DNA of 64,000 bases from Hydrangea macrophylla (GCA_033977485.1 CM066987.1:48735033-48799032); one strand, 5' to 3'; numbered from the stretch's first letter, positions 1 to 10,297 are shown. Numbers and translations: made by a program. Notes: a model not told the origin generated them from the sequence alone.

Positions 1-155
1 TTGGAAAAGATCCTAGATCCTTGTAACTGGTCGAATAGGTCATCTATCCGAGGAAGTGGATATCTATTCTTGATCGTAACCTTGTTCAACTCCCTGTAGT
101 CTATACAGAGTCGAAGTGTTCCATCCTTCTTCTTCACAAACAGAACTGGCGCTCC
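1..155 (-). pseudogene. start of Ty3/gypsy reverse transcriptase after an in-frame TAG
   Basis: Directly after the TAG at 156-158 the same frame continues [20 protein letters not shown] and then the [22 protein letters not shown] block typical of Ty3/gypsy RT, up to the window edge. There is no frameshift. TGG to TAG is a single G-to-A change. The other element has TAG at the same codon (14304-14306). Confidence 0.85.
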
Positions 156-1994
156 CTAAGGTGACGTACTCGGGCGAATAAATCCTAAATCTTCAAGTTC
201 TTGAACTTGCTTCTTTAGTTCCAACATCTCGGTTGGTGCCATCCTATATGGAGTCTTGGAAATCGGTAATGTACCAGGTACTAATTCCACACAGAAGTCT
301 ATTTCTCTTTTCGGTGGGAGTCCTTTAATATCCTGAAATACATCCTGAAAATCTTGTACAATAGGAATCTGATCCATTGTGAGCTCTGTACTTGTACTCT
401 CGATCGTAGCCAAACTACTCGTAAGAAACATGTCGCTCGTCGATTGACACTGAAATCTAATTGTCGGCCTTCCTTGTATCGGAAATACAATCGTCTTAGT
501 AGGGCAATCCAAATTGGCACTATACTTAGTCAACCAATCCATTCCTAGGATAATGTCGAACTCGGACATTGACAGAACTACCAAGTCTGCTGGAAGATTC
601 CTATCTCCCAAAGTCAATGGGCAATCTTTACACACTTTACTCAACTTAACTGTCACTCCCAAAGGTGACACAACATTCAGTGTTGACTCAAGTGTCTGGG
701 GTTCTAAACCCAATTGACGCACAATCTTAACAGCAATAAATGAACATGCGGCTCCAGTATCAAATAAAGCTTTAACTGGACTATGAAAGAGTACAAGCGT
801 ACCTTCCAAATGTTGCTGCTCATCAGTGTTAAAGCCTGCTTCTTCTGGAATGATAGCATTTATCCTTGTCTGATCTGGAGGTCCTTGTATCCCTTGAATT
901 GATGCTCCATAATATCCTCCTTGTGGTGCACGACAATCCTTGCTCAAGTGCCCTGGCTTGTTGCAATTCCGACAGACCATATCCATTCTGCGGTTAACTC
1001 TAGGGGCTGTACAGAATCTGGCAACGTGCCCTGGCTTTTCGCAATTAAAACATCCTCCGCTATTGCTTGGCGGCGCTGTCAGTAGTGCCTGCGGCTGTGA
1101 TCCTTGCTGGCGATATTGCTGGGGTCGAGTATAGCTCTGCTGTGGCTTTCTGGTTCCTTCCCAGGTTCTCTTGTTACCTTGAAAATTCCCCTGTGGTCTC
1201 CAACCTTGGGTATTCCTTGGCGGCAGGTTACGGAAATTCCTCTGTTGAAAATTTCTAGTTGACTGAGGTCGATTCATCTGTGGTTGTTGTGCTGGATAAG
1301 CATCCTTCTCTAATCCTGCAGCAAATCTTACAATCTCTTCAAATGATTGATTCAGATGACCAACCATCATATGTCTGAGATGGGGATTCAATCCTTGGTG
1401 AAATCTCTTCACCTTCTTCTGTGGAGTGTCTATCATATGTTGAGCAAATCTGGATAGACGCTCAAACTGTGTTGTATATTCCCTGACATTCCATCCTCCT
1501 TGTACCAAATTGAGAAAGTTCCTTTCCGGTTGATCTCTCTCATCCTCTGGGAAATACTTCTCCAAAAATCGTCCTTTGAATGTTTCCCATGGCATAGCTT
1601 TAGCAGCATCGATCCCAATAGTGGCTCGCTCGGCTTCCCACCAATCTGCGGCGGCATAAGTGAGCTGAAAAGTAGCAAGGCGACGCTTCTCTTGTTCGCT
1701 GCATTCCAGTGCTTCAAATATCAACTCCATTTCTCTTATCCATTGTTCCGCTTTCCATGGTTCTGTTAGTCCATCGAACTTCTCTGGACGTAACCCACGA
1801 AAATTTGCTAACAACTTATCTCCAGTCTGTCTTGGTGGCGGGGGTGCAAAAGGTCTCTGGTGGGTGGAATGATTATAGGTATCCCCCACATGCTCCATCC
1901 TTTGCATAAATGCTTCAAAAATTCCCGTCGGATCCATCCCTTCCGGAATAGGTGCTCCATTACGTGCTTGGTGATTTCTCAAGGGTCCTACCAT
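156..1994 (-). CDS. Ty3/gypsy gag-protease polyprotein (612 aa)
   Basis: Capsid-type gag (about residues 65-230, core LATFQLTYAAADWWEA), a Gln/Arg-rich linker, two CCHC zinc knuckles (CFNCEKPGHVARFC at 315-328, CRNCNKPGHLSKDC at 341-354), a retroviral aspartic protease (FDTGA at 411-415, ILGMDW at 482-487) and the linker leading into RT (ends RPSTSP). The frame then meets a TAG where related elements have Trp (SPWGAPV). The ATG lies ~19 bases after an acceptor-like CTCTTGTAG. Gag packages element RNA and the protease cleaves the polyprotein. The rest of pol follows in the same frame from 155 leftward. Confidence 0.9.
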   Translation of the reverse strand: MVGPLRNHQARNGAPIPEGMDPTGIFEAFMQRMEHVGDTYNHSTHQRPFAPPPPRQTGDKLLANFRGLRPEKFDGLTEPWKAEQWIREMELIFEALECSEQEKRRLATFQLTYAAADWWEAERATIGIDAAKAMPWETFKGRFLEKYFPEDERDQPERNFLNLVQGGWNVREYTTQFERLSRFAQHMIDTPQKKVKRFHQGLNPHLRHMMVGHLNQSFEEIVRFAAGLEKDAYPAQQPQMNRPQSTRNFQQRNFRNLPPRNTQGWRPQGNFQGNKRTWEGTRKPQQSYTRPQQYRQQGSQPQALLTAPPSNSGGCFNCEKPGHVARFCTAPRVNRRMDMVCRNCNKPGHLSKDCRAPQGGYYGASIQGIQGPPDQTRINAIIPEEAGFNTDEQQHLEGTLVLFHSPVKALFDTGAACSFIAVKIVRQLGLEPQTLESTLNVVSPLGVTVKLSKVCKDCPLTLGDRNLPADLVVLSMSEFDIILGMDWLTKYSANLDCPTKTIVFPIQGRPTIRFQCQSTSDMFLTSSLATIESTSTELTMDQIPIVQDFQDVFQDIKGLPPKREIDFCVELVPGTLPISKTPYRMAPTEMLELKKQVQELEDLGFIRPSTSP

Positions 1995-2366
1995 GATGAT
2001 AACGAGTATTGCCTACAAGAGACATATTGATCAGCTGAAAGTCTTCTCGTAGAAACGAAACCAAGATAGAACGAAAAGCAACAAGAACTAACAGTTCTAC
2101 AAAACAACACATCAAACAACCAACAATCAATATCAAAAGTACTGCTCGTATATATATAGATATCAAAAGATGTACCATGGAGTACACAGTAACCATACCA
2201 TGTACCACGTGAGACATAAGCAACACATCACTAAGGTCAACTACTAATACTACTGCTAACATCTATACAAAGCTATGGTCAAATAGCTATCTCTCAAGCT
2301 CCCAAAAATCTAGTGGACAACATGTCCTGATAAAACTAACAAAAACTAAGCCCTGCAGGTCCTGAC
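1995..2366 (-). other. inter-ORF leader of element 1
   Basis: Non-coding stretch between the accessory ORF stop and the gag ATG. It ends in an acceptor-like CTCTTGTAG at about 2013-2021, ~19 bases before the gag ATG. I see no other feature apart from a TATATATA stretch near 2150. Confidence 0.5.
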
Positions 2367-3338
2367 TCAAAAGTCGTCAGCGTCTGATCCGGCTGGTGGT
2401 ACCTCATCCTCTGAATCAATCTCCATCTCCTCGAGTGGGTCATTCTCAACTGGTGCAACAAGATCTCCGACTACAAATCCTATATCCCAATCCTCTACTA
2501 TCTCTGCATCATCATCCTCTATACCGTCTGCTAGCGCCTGGTTGGCGACATCGACTGCTACTGCGGTGAATCCATCGGCTATATCAAGAGCTCCCGCTAT
2601 GGCTGCCTCTCCCATAACAAAATCTGCTGGCTGTGCGACCATCTGAGCTATCCATCCTACTGCCATATCGGCCATAGCTGCCATATGCATAATGGGTCCA
2701 GCTGGTATCTGAAGCACAACTGGTGCCTCTGGCACAACTATCTCCTCATCGGGCGCATCCTCATCTACTACTATGTCTGCCTCAACAGCCTCTGGGTCTG
2801 GTACTGGATCCTCTGGCTCAAACTCTGGCTCCTCGGGGTCATCCTCAGGCTCATCATCATCTGCATCATCTGCATGCTCATCCTCTACTGGGTCCTCGTC
2901 ATCTATCGGCTCCTCCTCTCCATCTCCGTCTATGTCCTCATCGGCATGCTCATCCTCAGGCTCTGGAACTGGTACATCGGGTACCGGCGATGGTGGTGGT
3001 GTTGCTGGTGCTGGTGCAACTACAGGCTCTGGTGGACCGGCTACAATAGCTCTCAACTCAATCTCATCCATCTCGGGCTTACTCTGAACTAACCGTAATA
3101 TCTCCTGACAAATGTCTCTACCAACTCTCGCAGTGTGGTAAGCATCCATACGCATCTGCGTCGGGTGAGTCCTCTCTGTCACATAAAGTGCTCTCCACAT
3201 GTCCTCCTCCAAATGTCTACTAGCTATCTGGCATACACGCTCACGATAAAACTCTGGGTCAGCTGGCTCCACGGTATCCCCATGGATCACGTGTCCTCCA
3301 TAAGCATCGGTAACAAACTGATGAAACTCTGGATCCAT
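2367..3338 (-). CDS. accessory ORF upstream of gag (acidic tail)
   Basis: 323 codons, intact, between the 5' LTR and gag and on the gag strand. The ATG at 3338 is chosen because it sits 7 bases after a splice-acceptor-like TTTTCCTTTGCAG. An N-terminal module (about residues 5-90) has FVTDAYGGHVIHGDTVEPAD and then a helical segment with an EIL..V end. It matches both modules of the ORF at 11130-12176. Residues ~100-235 are rich in Pro, Glu and Asp. The C-terminus has DWDIG and a run of Asp/Glu, as in the other ORF (DWDLG). I recognise no described domain. Extra ORFs are known in some plant LTR elements, but I cannot assign this one. Possible roles are chromatin targeting, silencing suppression or RNP function, all speculative. 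Confidence 0.75.
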   Translation of the reverse strand: MDPEFHQFVTDAYGGHVIHGDTVEPADPEFYRERVCQIASRHLEEDMWRALYVTERTHPTQMRMDAYHTARVGRDICQEILRLVQSKPEMDEIELRAIVAGPPEPVVAPAPATPPPSPVPDVPVPEPEDEHADEDIDGDGEEEPIDDEDPVEDEHADDADDDEPEDDPEEPEFEPEDPVPDPEAVEADIVVDEDAPDEEIVVPEAPVVLQIPAGPIMHMAAMADMAVGWIAQMVAQPADFVMGEAAIAGALDIADGFTAVAVDVANQALADGIEDDDAEIVEDWDIGFVVGDLVAPVENDPLEEMEIDSEDEVPPAGSDADDF

Positions 3339-3490
3339 GCTATCCTGCAAAGGAAAACTATCTATCGTCAGGAAGACGAACTTATCTTAAACTCATATCT
3401 CATCTCAGGAAATCTTAAATACTAGAACCAGATGGTGTGGAATCCATCAGTGAACGACAATATCAGAACCTAACCGTAATATAACCAGGC

Positions 3491-3502
3491 GCTTTGATAC
3501 CA
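3491..3502 (-). other. primer binding site (initiator-Met type)
   Basis: Minus strand reads TGGTATCAAAGC, one base different from the usual plant initiator-Met tRNA primer site TGGTATCAGAGC, 7 bases inside the LTR end. It fixes the LTR boundary and the strand of the element. Confidence 0.8.
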
Positions 3503-3803
3503 AAAACCCTGTCATGCCCCGGAGCAGCATAAATAGAGAAAAATAAATTTCCTTTATGGGTCCATAGGGAATGACAAGTGAAAGTCACTGATAATCCACA
3601 CCACACAATACTAGTCCACAAGAACAACAGGAACAGTAAAACAACTGAAATATAAACACGGTTCTATCTATTACAATCATCAGAGTACGGTCCACAGGAT
3701 CACAACAGGTCTGGAGACAACATATGCCCAAGTACCCGTTAACTACAAAGTACAACAGTAAAAGGAAAAGTAGTAATATAAACTACTATCTATCTTCAGG
3801 TCT

Positions 3804-3986
3804 TCAGCTGGCGTACGGATAGTCATCAGCCTGACCAGCAACAGTGGGGCCATCCTCGGCGTAACTTCCTTCAGGATAATAGTTATTACCATATGTTCCG
3901 TCATCTGCATTGTAAAGGACTGGGTAGTCTGGACGGGGAATGTCCAGGCAATAAAGGCCGTCAGCTTGTTGAAAGCTAAGTGAGCA
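3804..3986 (-). other. LTR-internal Tyr/Asp/Gly-rich reading frame
   Basis: A 60-codon open stretch between a TAG and a TGA, without an obvious ATG, near the 3' end of the LTR. It contains LDIPRP, then YNADDGTYGNNYYPEG, and ends DDYPYAS-stop. Frames at 46885-47028 (LDIRRP, GYENAGDAY, ends ADYYAR-stop) and 18662-18816 (LDILRL, GYNE, ends SYGFAS-stop) share the order LDI.R, GYxN/YNxx and a terminal Y-x-A-x. It could be an exon of a spliced element transcript or a constrained RNA region. The function is unknown. Confidence 0.45.
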
Positions 3987-4178
3987 CTAACTAACACAGT
4001 CTCATAGAAATGACATAATTACCATTATGAACAGTATATGATAGTGATACTAAATATATAATCCTCATTCATTATTTAGACATATCATTAATCGATTCTT
4101 ATCGACTCCCACTCTAAGACTGATTTCACAATACCCAACTGACTATCTCGAACTGATTATATCAGCACAACATACCAA

Positions 4179-4450
4179 TGCTCTTGTTCACCGCTATACC
4201 GCTTTTAAGAACTCTTGCGAGCACCCATACATCGTTCTCATATAACGACTGGTCCATGGATGTACCCATACTCTTGTTCACAGCTTTTAAGAACTCTTAC
4301 TGTTCACCGCTTTTAAGAACGCTTGCGAGTACGATACATACACAGCTCTGGTAATTCAAATCATGGGCGTGCCACATCTACTCTTGTTCACCGCTTTTAA
4401 GAACTCTTACTGTTCACCGCTTTTAAGAACTCTTGCGAGTACTGTGCACC
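4179..4450 (-). repeat. hairpin repeat cluster in LTR of element 1
   Basis: Four copies of a small hairpin core (plus strand GTTCACCGCTTTTAAGAAC, stem GTTC/GAAC; one copy has CAGC and one carries a short insertion) in three larger inverted units. Outer stems differ but pair: TGCTC/GAGCA (4179-4183 with 4219-4223), ATGTA plus TACTC with GAGTA plus TACAT (4260-4273 with 4327-4339), and TACTC/GAGTA (4379-4383 with 4437-4441). The paired changes suggest structure rather than sequence is kept. Compare the cluster at 9252-9571. Confidence 0.7.
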
Positions 4451-4802
4451 CATAATTCTCACGATCCTGATCAAATCCTTGACATACACTTATCGGATTC
4501 AACCTGAGCGAATCATCAGCTCGACTCACACAACTTTAAACATACCAATCCTCTTACTGACTCATTTCTCACTTATCCAATACTACCCAGTATTATCATC
4601 TCAAACTTACTACGTTATCGCGTCGTACTATTACTAGCGTTCCGAACCCGACTACGTTACTCACTATATTATCTCAATCTCGTTATCGTATCCCATTACC
4701 TCCGTAATCCATAATATCGCATAATAGGAACATGAAACAACAATTAAACAACTACGCATTATAAATTATAAACTGAAAGGAATACATTCATGTTCTGCTA
4801 GG

Positions 4803-5640
4803 TTCGATCGATTGAGGTCATCTCGATCACTCGAAGAAAGTGCTGTTCGATTGATTGAAGTCTTTTCCATCGATCGAAGTGAAGGTAGTCTCGATCGATT
4901 GAACTCAGTTCGATCGATTGGGACCAGTATGTTCGATCGCTCGAACTCAGTTCGATCGGTCGAACTTCGTCTTCTACAGATTCTGCCAGTGAACGTGCAG
5001 AATGTGCTAGGGGGTGTTTGGGTTATACTTATACGTCCAGAATATGTAAAACATCATGACTAAGATACCGAGTGAGTTTGGAACTCACCGAAAGTTGTTA
5101 AGGGCGCGTTTGGCTCGGTTGAAAGCTTCCAAGCTTCCTCCAATGGTGGCCTCCTCTCTTCGTCTCTTCTGTCTCTCTTTCTCGGCCTCTTCTTGTTCTT
5201 CTTCTTCTCCTTCTTCTCTTCTCCAAGCTGAGTATATATATATAGATATGTGTGCGTATATATATATAGATATATGGAGGTATGAGTATATATATGTACC
5301 AACACACAAGCATACACTCTCTCAACTCTCAAGGTTCAGCAAACCCACCACACACACGAATGCAGTGTATATATAGGAGAGGATGGGAGTGTAGGTGGCA
5401 GCATTTGCGCAGAAACTGGAATTCTGATAATTACATTCTCGATCGATCGAAGGATGCTCGATCGATCGAACTCAGATCGGTCAGTTAGATCGATTGAAAA
5501 AGGGTTTGATCGATTGAAGTGGGGACCACGTATTAAATTTATGTCAGTAGGGTTTCGATCGCTCGAAAAGGGTTTGATCGCTTGAACTGTGAGTGCTCGA
5601 TCGCTCGAACGAGCTTCGATCGATCGAAGATGAAATTTCA
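4803..5640. repeat. TCGATCGA palindrome arrays
   Basis: Two clusters (4803-4975 and 5436-5640) of imperfect 14-bp palindromes of the form TTCGATCGATCGAA, with variants such as TTCGATCGCTCGAA, about 15-25 bases apart. Between them lie a CT-rich tract and TA microsatellites. The same two-cluster layout recurs in the solo LTR at 43298-47338. Possible protein-binding sites or CpG-rich silencing targets; role not known. Confidence 0.75.
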
Positions 5641-5713
5641 TGAATGGTCAAAGGAAGTATATAGAATCTCTCTGCATTAATTATTTATTGAAAATACGGG
5701 GTATTACATGAGG

Positions 5714-7361
5714 TGTGTCACTTCATGGCTTTAAGTCTAAGTGGGAGATTGTTAGGGATGTATACTAAAAGCCATGCTTTATATAGTTATTTATTATTTT
5801 AATAAAATCAGTTATTCTATTTTTATGAGAATCTGTGTGGGCAATGTTTGCATTGTATTGTTTATTGAATATTGTGCATGTGTGTCTCTTATTCTACATA
5901 GTAGGTGGTTTGGTGTGTAGAGTTCGGCTTACACACGGAAGATCAAACCATTGGATCTTGTAGAATGTAAGATTTTGGGTTACAGTCTTAGATGGGATTG
6001 GATAGACCATCGGTAGGACTGCAGCATGGTGATGTAGTAGGTTTGTCTTGACTACGGGAAACGGTATAGTTTCAACTCACTATGCTAGTACACTTTGTGT
6101 ATTAAATGGGACCGACTTGAGGTAATTATCTTTGTACTAACTTATAAGATAATTAATACCTCATGGCTATTATGAGTGCTTATGCTCTAAATCCTAAGTT
6201 AATTTATAGACACGTACATTTGATATTTACACTTTGATCCCTAAAAGGGTAAGATCCTTAAATGGGTCAATATCTCATTGGATTGGGTGGCAATATTAAT
6301 TGTGTGGTGGATATTAATTAATGATGTAATCCATGTCTCAATTTTGGGATTGATAATATCCCCTTGAGGAAGCTTATAAGTTTTGATTATGTCAAACCCT
6401 ACAAGTGGATTTTATATCCGACATATCAGATAAGTTAAGCAGAGGATCTCAAGGAATTTTAAGAGATTAATTAAATGTGATTGTCAGTAATTATATTTAA
6501 TTAATGGACATCTGTAATCTTAACGTGGGGAGATAATAAGCATTTAGTAACATGGAGCTCGAAATATATTTTTGAGATAAAGGTATGAGTGCAATTATAA
6601 TTCTTTAGTGGTATGAATTATAATTTATGGAAATAGAAATCTGATTCAGTTTGAATTAGGATTTCCTAATTCCATAAGGAAGCCTATTCCTTATTGACTT
6701 CTTATGGTCCCTATCGTAGCCTATATATATGCCGCCTTGGCTCTTCTCTCAGATTACGTGATTTTACCTTCTAAGCTTCCCTTGACCTCCTAGCTTTCTC
6801 CTATAAGGGTTTCCACCAAACCCTAGTCTCCATGAGCATTCAAGAGACATAGGAGTGGAGAGATTGCTAGCGTCAAACAATGTCACTTAAAGAACGTCGG
6901 ACTGCTCGATATTGATCGAAAGTTGTTGAATTTTTTACACGACATTCCAGACTTCGAGACGGAGCTGCTGTAAAAAAGTCAAGTCGATCGGAGATCATTT
7001 AGTGCTCTTGACGAACACATCTTTGCCAGATCAATGTGATCGGGATTGAATCATCACAGCAATCAAAGAGAGTATTATTGGGAATAGAAAACAAAACGTA
7101 AAGAGGGAAGAGCACAAATCATAAAGGATTTTGATAGAGCCCATACTCAGTTCGATATTCTGGCAGCAGAGGAATACGGTAGAAGATCGTGAGCTGTTAT
7201 CGAGCCCGTGTTCTCGATTCGTCTACTACAGCAATCCGTTTTTGCAATTCAAGGTAACCCTAGTTCCGCCCTTGTAGGGTTATTATAAATTTCACGTAAT
7301 TTTTTTGCAGTACCAACTTATACGCGCTGTCAACGGATTCTGGGAACGCAGTTTCCTAACG
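5714..7361 (+). mobile_element. 3' end and LTR of a copia element (copia-1)
   Basis: 5714-5749 is the tail before the LTR, ending in a polypurine tract AAGTGGGAGAT-like sequence. The LTR starts TGTTAGGGATGTATACTAAA at 5750 and ends near TTTCCTAAC at 7360, giving TGTTAGG/CCTAACA ends (the last base pair is altered). About 1.6 kb. A second LTR of the family is at 27017-29179 and lacks about 300 bases found here around 6770-7070. The coding part of this copy is missing; it was replaced or truncated at 5708 by element 1. Confidence 0.8.
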
Positions 7362-7605
7362 ACCGAACCACCAAAGGTAAAAGAAAGAGAAAAGTCATTT
7401 AAACCGAACAGGTGGACTTATCGGGAAGCCGAACCACTAAGGATAAAGAAAATGAAAATGGTGGACTTACCGGGAAACCGAACCACCGAAAACTAAAAAG
7501 AAAAGGGCGGATAAACCGATTAAGGTGGACTTACCGAGAAATCGAACCTCCAAGAAGGAAAGCAGTAAACGGTGGGCTTACCGAGAAGTCAAACCACCAA
7601 GTGTA
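7361..7605 (+). repeat. degenerate tandem repeat (GGTGGACTTACCG units)
   Basis: Four to five units carrying GGTGGACTTACCGGGAA followed by CCGAACCACC and an A/G-rich spacer. GGTGG(A/G)CTTA occurs at 7411, 7460, 7524 and 7571, so unit length varies from about 47 to 64 bases. The open frames across it are a by-product of the repeat. Confidence 0.7.
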
Positions 7606-8100
7606 AGGATTGAGAGATTTACCTGTGAGCTTCGAGTGCAGAGGTGGCCATTGAAGTCCGATCAGCTATTTTTGTATTTTGCATTTTGCATTTTTTTTTT
7701 TGCGAGATTATGTACAAAGATGGGAGTGATCGTAATGTTATAAGTTGTTACCTTGAGAGAAATGTCACAGAAAGGCCCGGGAGGTACGAGTTGAGCTTCG
7801 ACTTAGAACAAGTTTAAATGGACATCACTGATGAATTCGGAAGGGCCAGAATAGCTGAAAAAAGGCCACTAGGACTGAATTAGATCTTGGCCGAATGAGG
7901 CGGGACTCGCATGCTTGAAATCTGGCCGGAATAGCCTGAATAGAGCTTTTAAAACTCCAAACAAGCCTAACAGGTTGGATTTGGTCGAATCTGACCTCAC
8001 TTGTGCATCCAGAATGGCCCAATTAGTTAGGAACATGTATCCATTAATCAAAAATCGTACCCGAAGTAAGCCCAGGGTGCCACATGACTGTTGGCATGTG
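7606..8100. other. no recognisable gene
   Basis: Unassigned sequence with a short T run near 7690. I see no coding pattern or repeat ends. Confidence 0.4.
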
Positions 8101-8188
8101 GCAGCTGAATAGTATCGTACATATATAGCATGTATGAATAGTAGCATACATATACTGTATGTAGGAACAGTACCGTATGGATGAACAG
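8101..8188 (+). repeat. left half of a minisatellite split by element 2
   Basis: Repeats of the form GTATGAATAGTACCGTA with drift (GCATGTATGAATAGTAGCAT, GGAACAGTACCGTATGGATG). The same pattern resumes at 19141 directly after the element, so the retrotransposon landed inside this array. The last five bases, AACAG (8184-8188), are the target duplication. Confidence 0.75.
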
Positions 8189-10290
8189 TGTAATACCCGT
8201 AAAAATCCTACGTAATAAAATTAGTCCCCATATTTTGCTCGTAATCCTAGTGTTTTGATTTCCGTATTCTCAGGACCCTGTGTATATGTTACGTGTTTAT
8301 TTAATTATAACTTAGACTGTATATTTGGACCCGGACTGACTATTGCACGTTTACCCATAAAATTAGTATTTAATTAGACTGTGTAACACGCGACCCTAGG
8401 CGACGACTCAACTACACATATATGAAAAATAGGAATCCTTCCAAAATTGGTAAGTGTACTACCTAGCTTACCTTTACCTATTAGGTAATAACTTTACCCC
8501 AAACCCTTCCCCTCAAACCGCCGAATCAACCCCACCACCTCCAACCGCCGGCCATCCCACCCCCTAGGATCCTATTCACATCAACCCCCTCAATCACCCT
8601 CATGTCTCCTCCATTTCCTTTCAAACAGATTGAAAAATCTGTGCATATATATTTATGTGTGTGCATGAGAGTTGAGAGATAGAGAGGGTCACCAAGAGTT
8701 AAGAGAGAGTAGAACCGAGAGAGAGAGAGAGAGAGGGAAGCAAACCCACACACTGTCACACCTTCTCCCTACCCCTTACACACACACACAGAAACTGACC
8801 GGAGATGCAGAAAGAGAGAGAGAAAGCTCGTCGGAAAATATATAGAGACCCAAGATAGGAGCCACTGCTACACTCATTTCTACGCACCCGCTTCGAGGTG
8901 AGTCGTCCTAACTCACTCGGTATATTATAGAATTATTCTTTGTACATATATGTATACGCAGTGCATCCTGTGTGGATGATACTGATATGTATTAATCATG
9001 TGAATGTTGAGATTCCTACTTATATGATGAACGCATGTTAGTTAACTATACTCCATGCTTAGTTAATATTCGTTGACATTCCTGCTTATCATGTTTTCAC
9101 GTTTATACAATCATGCGAACATTCATATGAACATGGTCGAGTCATGATGTCAATGTTCACGTCTACATGGTTAGTCACGGGGACTAACCTAGTCTTATTG
9201 TCATACATATTGAATGGACTGTAGTGGTCTGCGTGGTACAGTCAAGTAAGTGGGAACAACGATGAAACTGCTATAGGGCCCTGCTAGGCGACGATAGCCA
9301 GAGTTTCCATTGAAATCATTGAAGTTATGTATGAGTTGATGGTTGATACGCTATAGGGCCCTGCTAGGCGGCGATAGCAAAGTATCCATCTGAACTTGAA
9401 TACATTAGTTACCTTTCTAATGCTATAGGGCCCTGCTAGGCGTCGATAGCGCTGTAACTATTCTATTCACCCGGCAAGGTCACGAGGACCTAAGAGTCTA
9501 ATGATTACACTCTTTTTAAAACCAAAATTTGCTATAGGGCCCTGCTAGGCAAAGATAGCAACGTAATCATTCTACTCTGAGCTAACGGCGTTACACTGGT
9601 AATGTAACAAGTCACATGAGTCAGTTGTGGTGTCCATGGTTGAGTAAAAGTTGAATATATCGATACTGCATTGTGTCGTCACACTACCATGTTATATGCT
9701 CATTAATATTGTTTCAAGATATTGTTATACCTGTATATCCTTGAATATATTAGGAGTGATCGGTTAAGACGATTTCACTTAGCTTCAAAAGCTAACGTCT
9801 CCTTCCCTGCCCTGGACATTTACATCTAGGTTACAATGAGGAGGACTATCAAGGTAACCCTAAAGGTGAATATCATTATCCTCAAGATGGGAACTATCAA
9901 GAAGGCGATCCTAAGGCAGACTATCAGGAAGAGTATGATAACGGGGTTACGGGTTTGCCAGCTAGAAGAAGGACTCTGGCCTACTTTTGTATTAAGACTT
10001 CCTTTATGTTTTAAATAGCTATCTTTTGTTATGTAATAATTTAAGTGGCGTCGATCGCCCAAACTTATCTTTTGTGATTTTCATTTGGAACTTCTGTAAT
10101 AGCCTAAGTAGCAAACACTTTGAGTTCCCCCATGAATACCATTAGATGCTTTTGCAATTCCCTACTCTGATATATATATTATGATAGTATGTTGCACGGA
10201 CAGGTCAGTTTTATGTAACTCGTCATTCCCTACTGGTCCAGAAAGGAAATTTTAAATTTTCCCTATTTTTGGCTACTCTGGAGCGTGACA
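8189..10290 (+). repeat. 5' LTR of element 2
   Basis: 2,102 bp, TGTAATACCCGTAAAAATCC ... GAGCGTGACA. It has GA-rich and CA-rich tracts (8700-8830), a four-unit hairpin cluster (9252-9571) and the decayed LTR reading frame (about 9815-10016). It ends 7 bases before the primer site. Confidence 0.95.
9252..9571 (+). repeat. four hairpin units with covarying outer stems
   Basis: Four copies of GCTATAGGGCCCTGCTAGGC followed by a short spacer and GATAGC (9270-9298, 9350-9378, 9422-9450, 9531-9559). Each core can fold by GCTAT/ATAGC and carries the AGGGCCCT palindrome. Each also has its own private outer stem: GAAACT/AGTTTC (9264, 9302), GATGG plus GATAC with GTATCCATC (9338, 9382), TAGTTAC/GTAACTA (9406, 9454) and AATGATTAC/GTAATCATT (9500, 9563). 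The 3' LTR copy (18111-18430) keeps three of the four stems intact. Likely an RNA or DNA structure in the LTR transcript. Function unknown. Confidence 0.85.
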
Positions 10291-10297
10291 GGATTTT

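Larger units (their letters stand above)
1..5708 (-). mobile_element. Tekay/Del-like Ty3/gypsy retrotransposon, 5' half (element 1)
   Basis: Minus-strand LTR retrotransposon entering from the left window edge. Reading from right to left it has a 5' LTR, a primer binding site 7 bases inside it, an acidic accessory ORF, gag with two zinc knuckles, an aspartic protease and the first ~50 codons of reverse transcriptase. The gag-pol sequence is clearly related to the complete element at 8189-19140, which ends in a Tekay-type chromodomain, so the same lineage is inferred here. The 3' LTR and the left target duplication lie outside the window, so insertion age and TSD cannot be read. It abuts the 3' tail of a copia element at 5709, which suggests insertion into or beside that element. 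Confidence 0.9.
3510..5708 (-). repeat. 5' LTR of element 1
   Basis: About 2.2 kb. On the minus strand it begins TGTAATACCCCGTATTTTC at 5708 and ends CGGGGCATGACA at 3510, a TG...CA pair. The same termini recur in the LTRs at 8189 and 43298. Internally it has TCGA palindrome clusters (4803-4975, 5436-5640), pyrimidine-rich and TA-rich tracts (5150-5300), a hairpin-repeat cluster (4179-4450) and a short reading frame near the 3' end (3804-3986). The order of these parts matches the other two Tekay-like LTRs even where the sequence does not align. Confidence 0.88.

Noticed and set aside
2685..3092. Open frames on the plus strand, Ser/Gly-, Leu/His- and Trp/Leu-rich
   Set aside because: They are antisense shadows of the acidic Pro/Glu/Asp-rich part of the accessory ORF at 2367-3338.
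9252..9571. CRISPR-like array
   Set aside because: The regular repeats lie inside a plant LTR, spacers are part of inverted stems, there are only four units and no cas genes.
9836..10018. 60-aa Ile/Thr/Lys-rich ORF in the 5' LTR
   Set aside because: It is in a different frame from the Tyr/Asp/Gly frame shared with the other LTRs and has no counterpart there.
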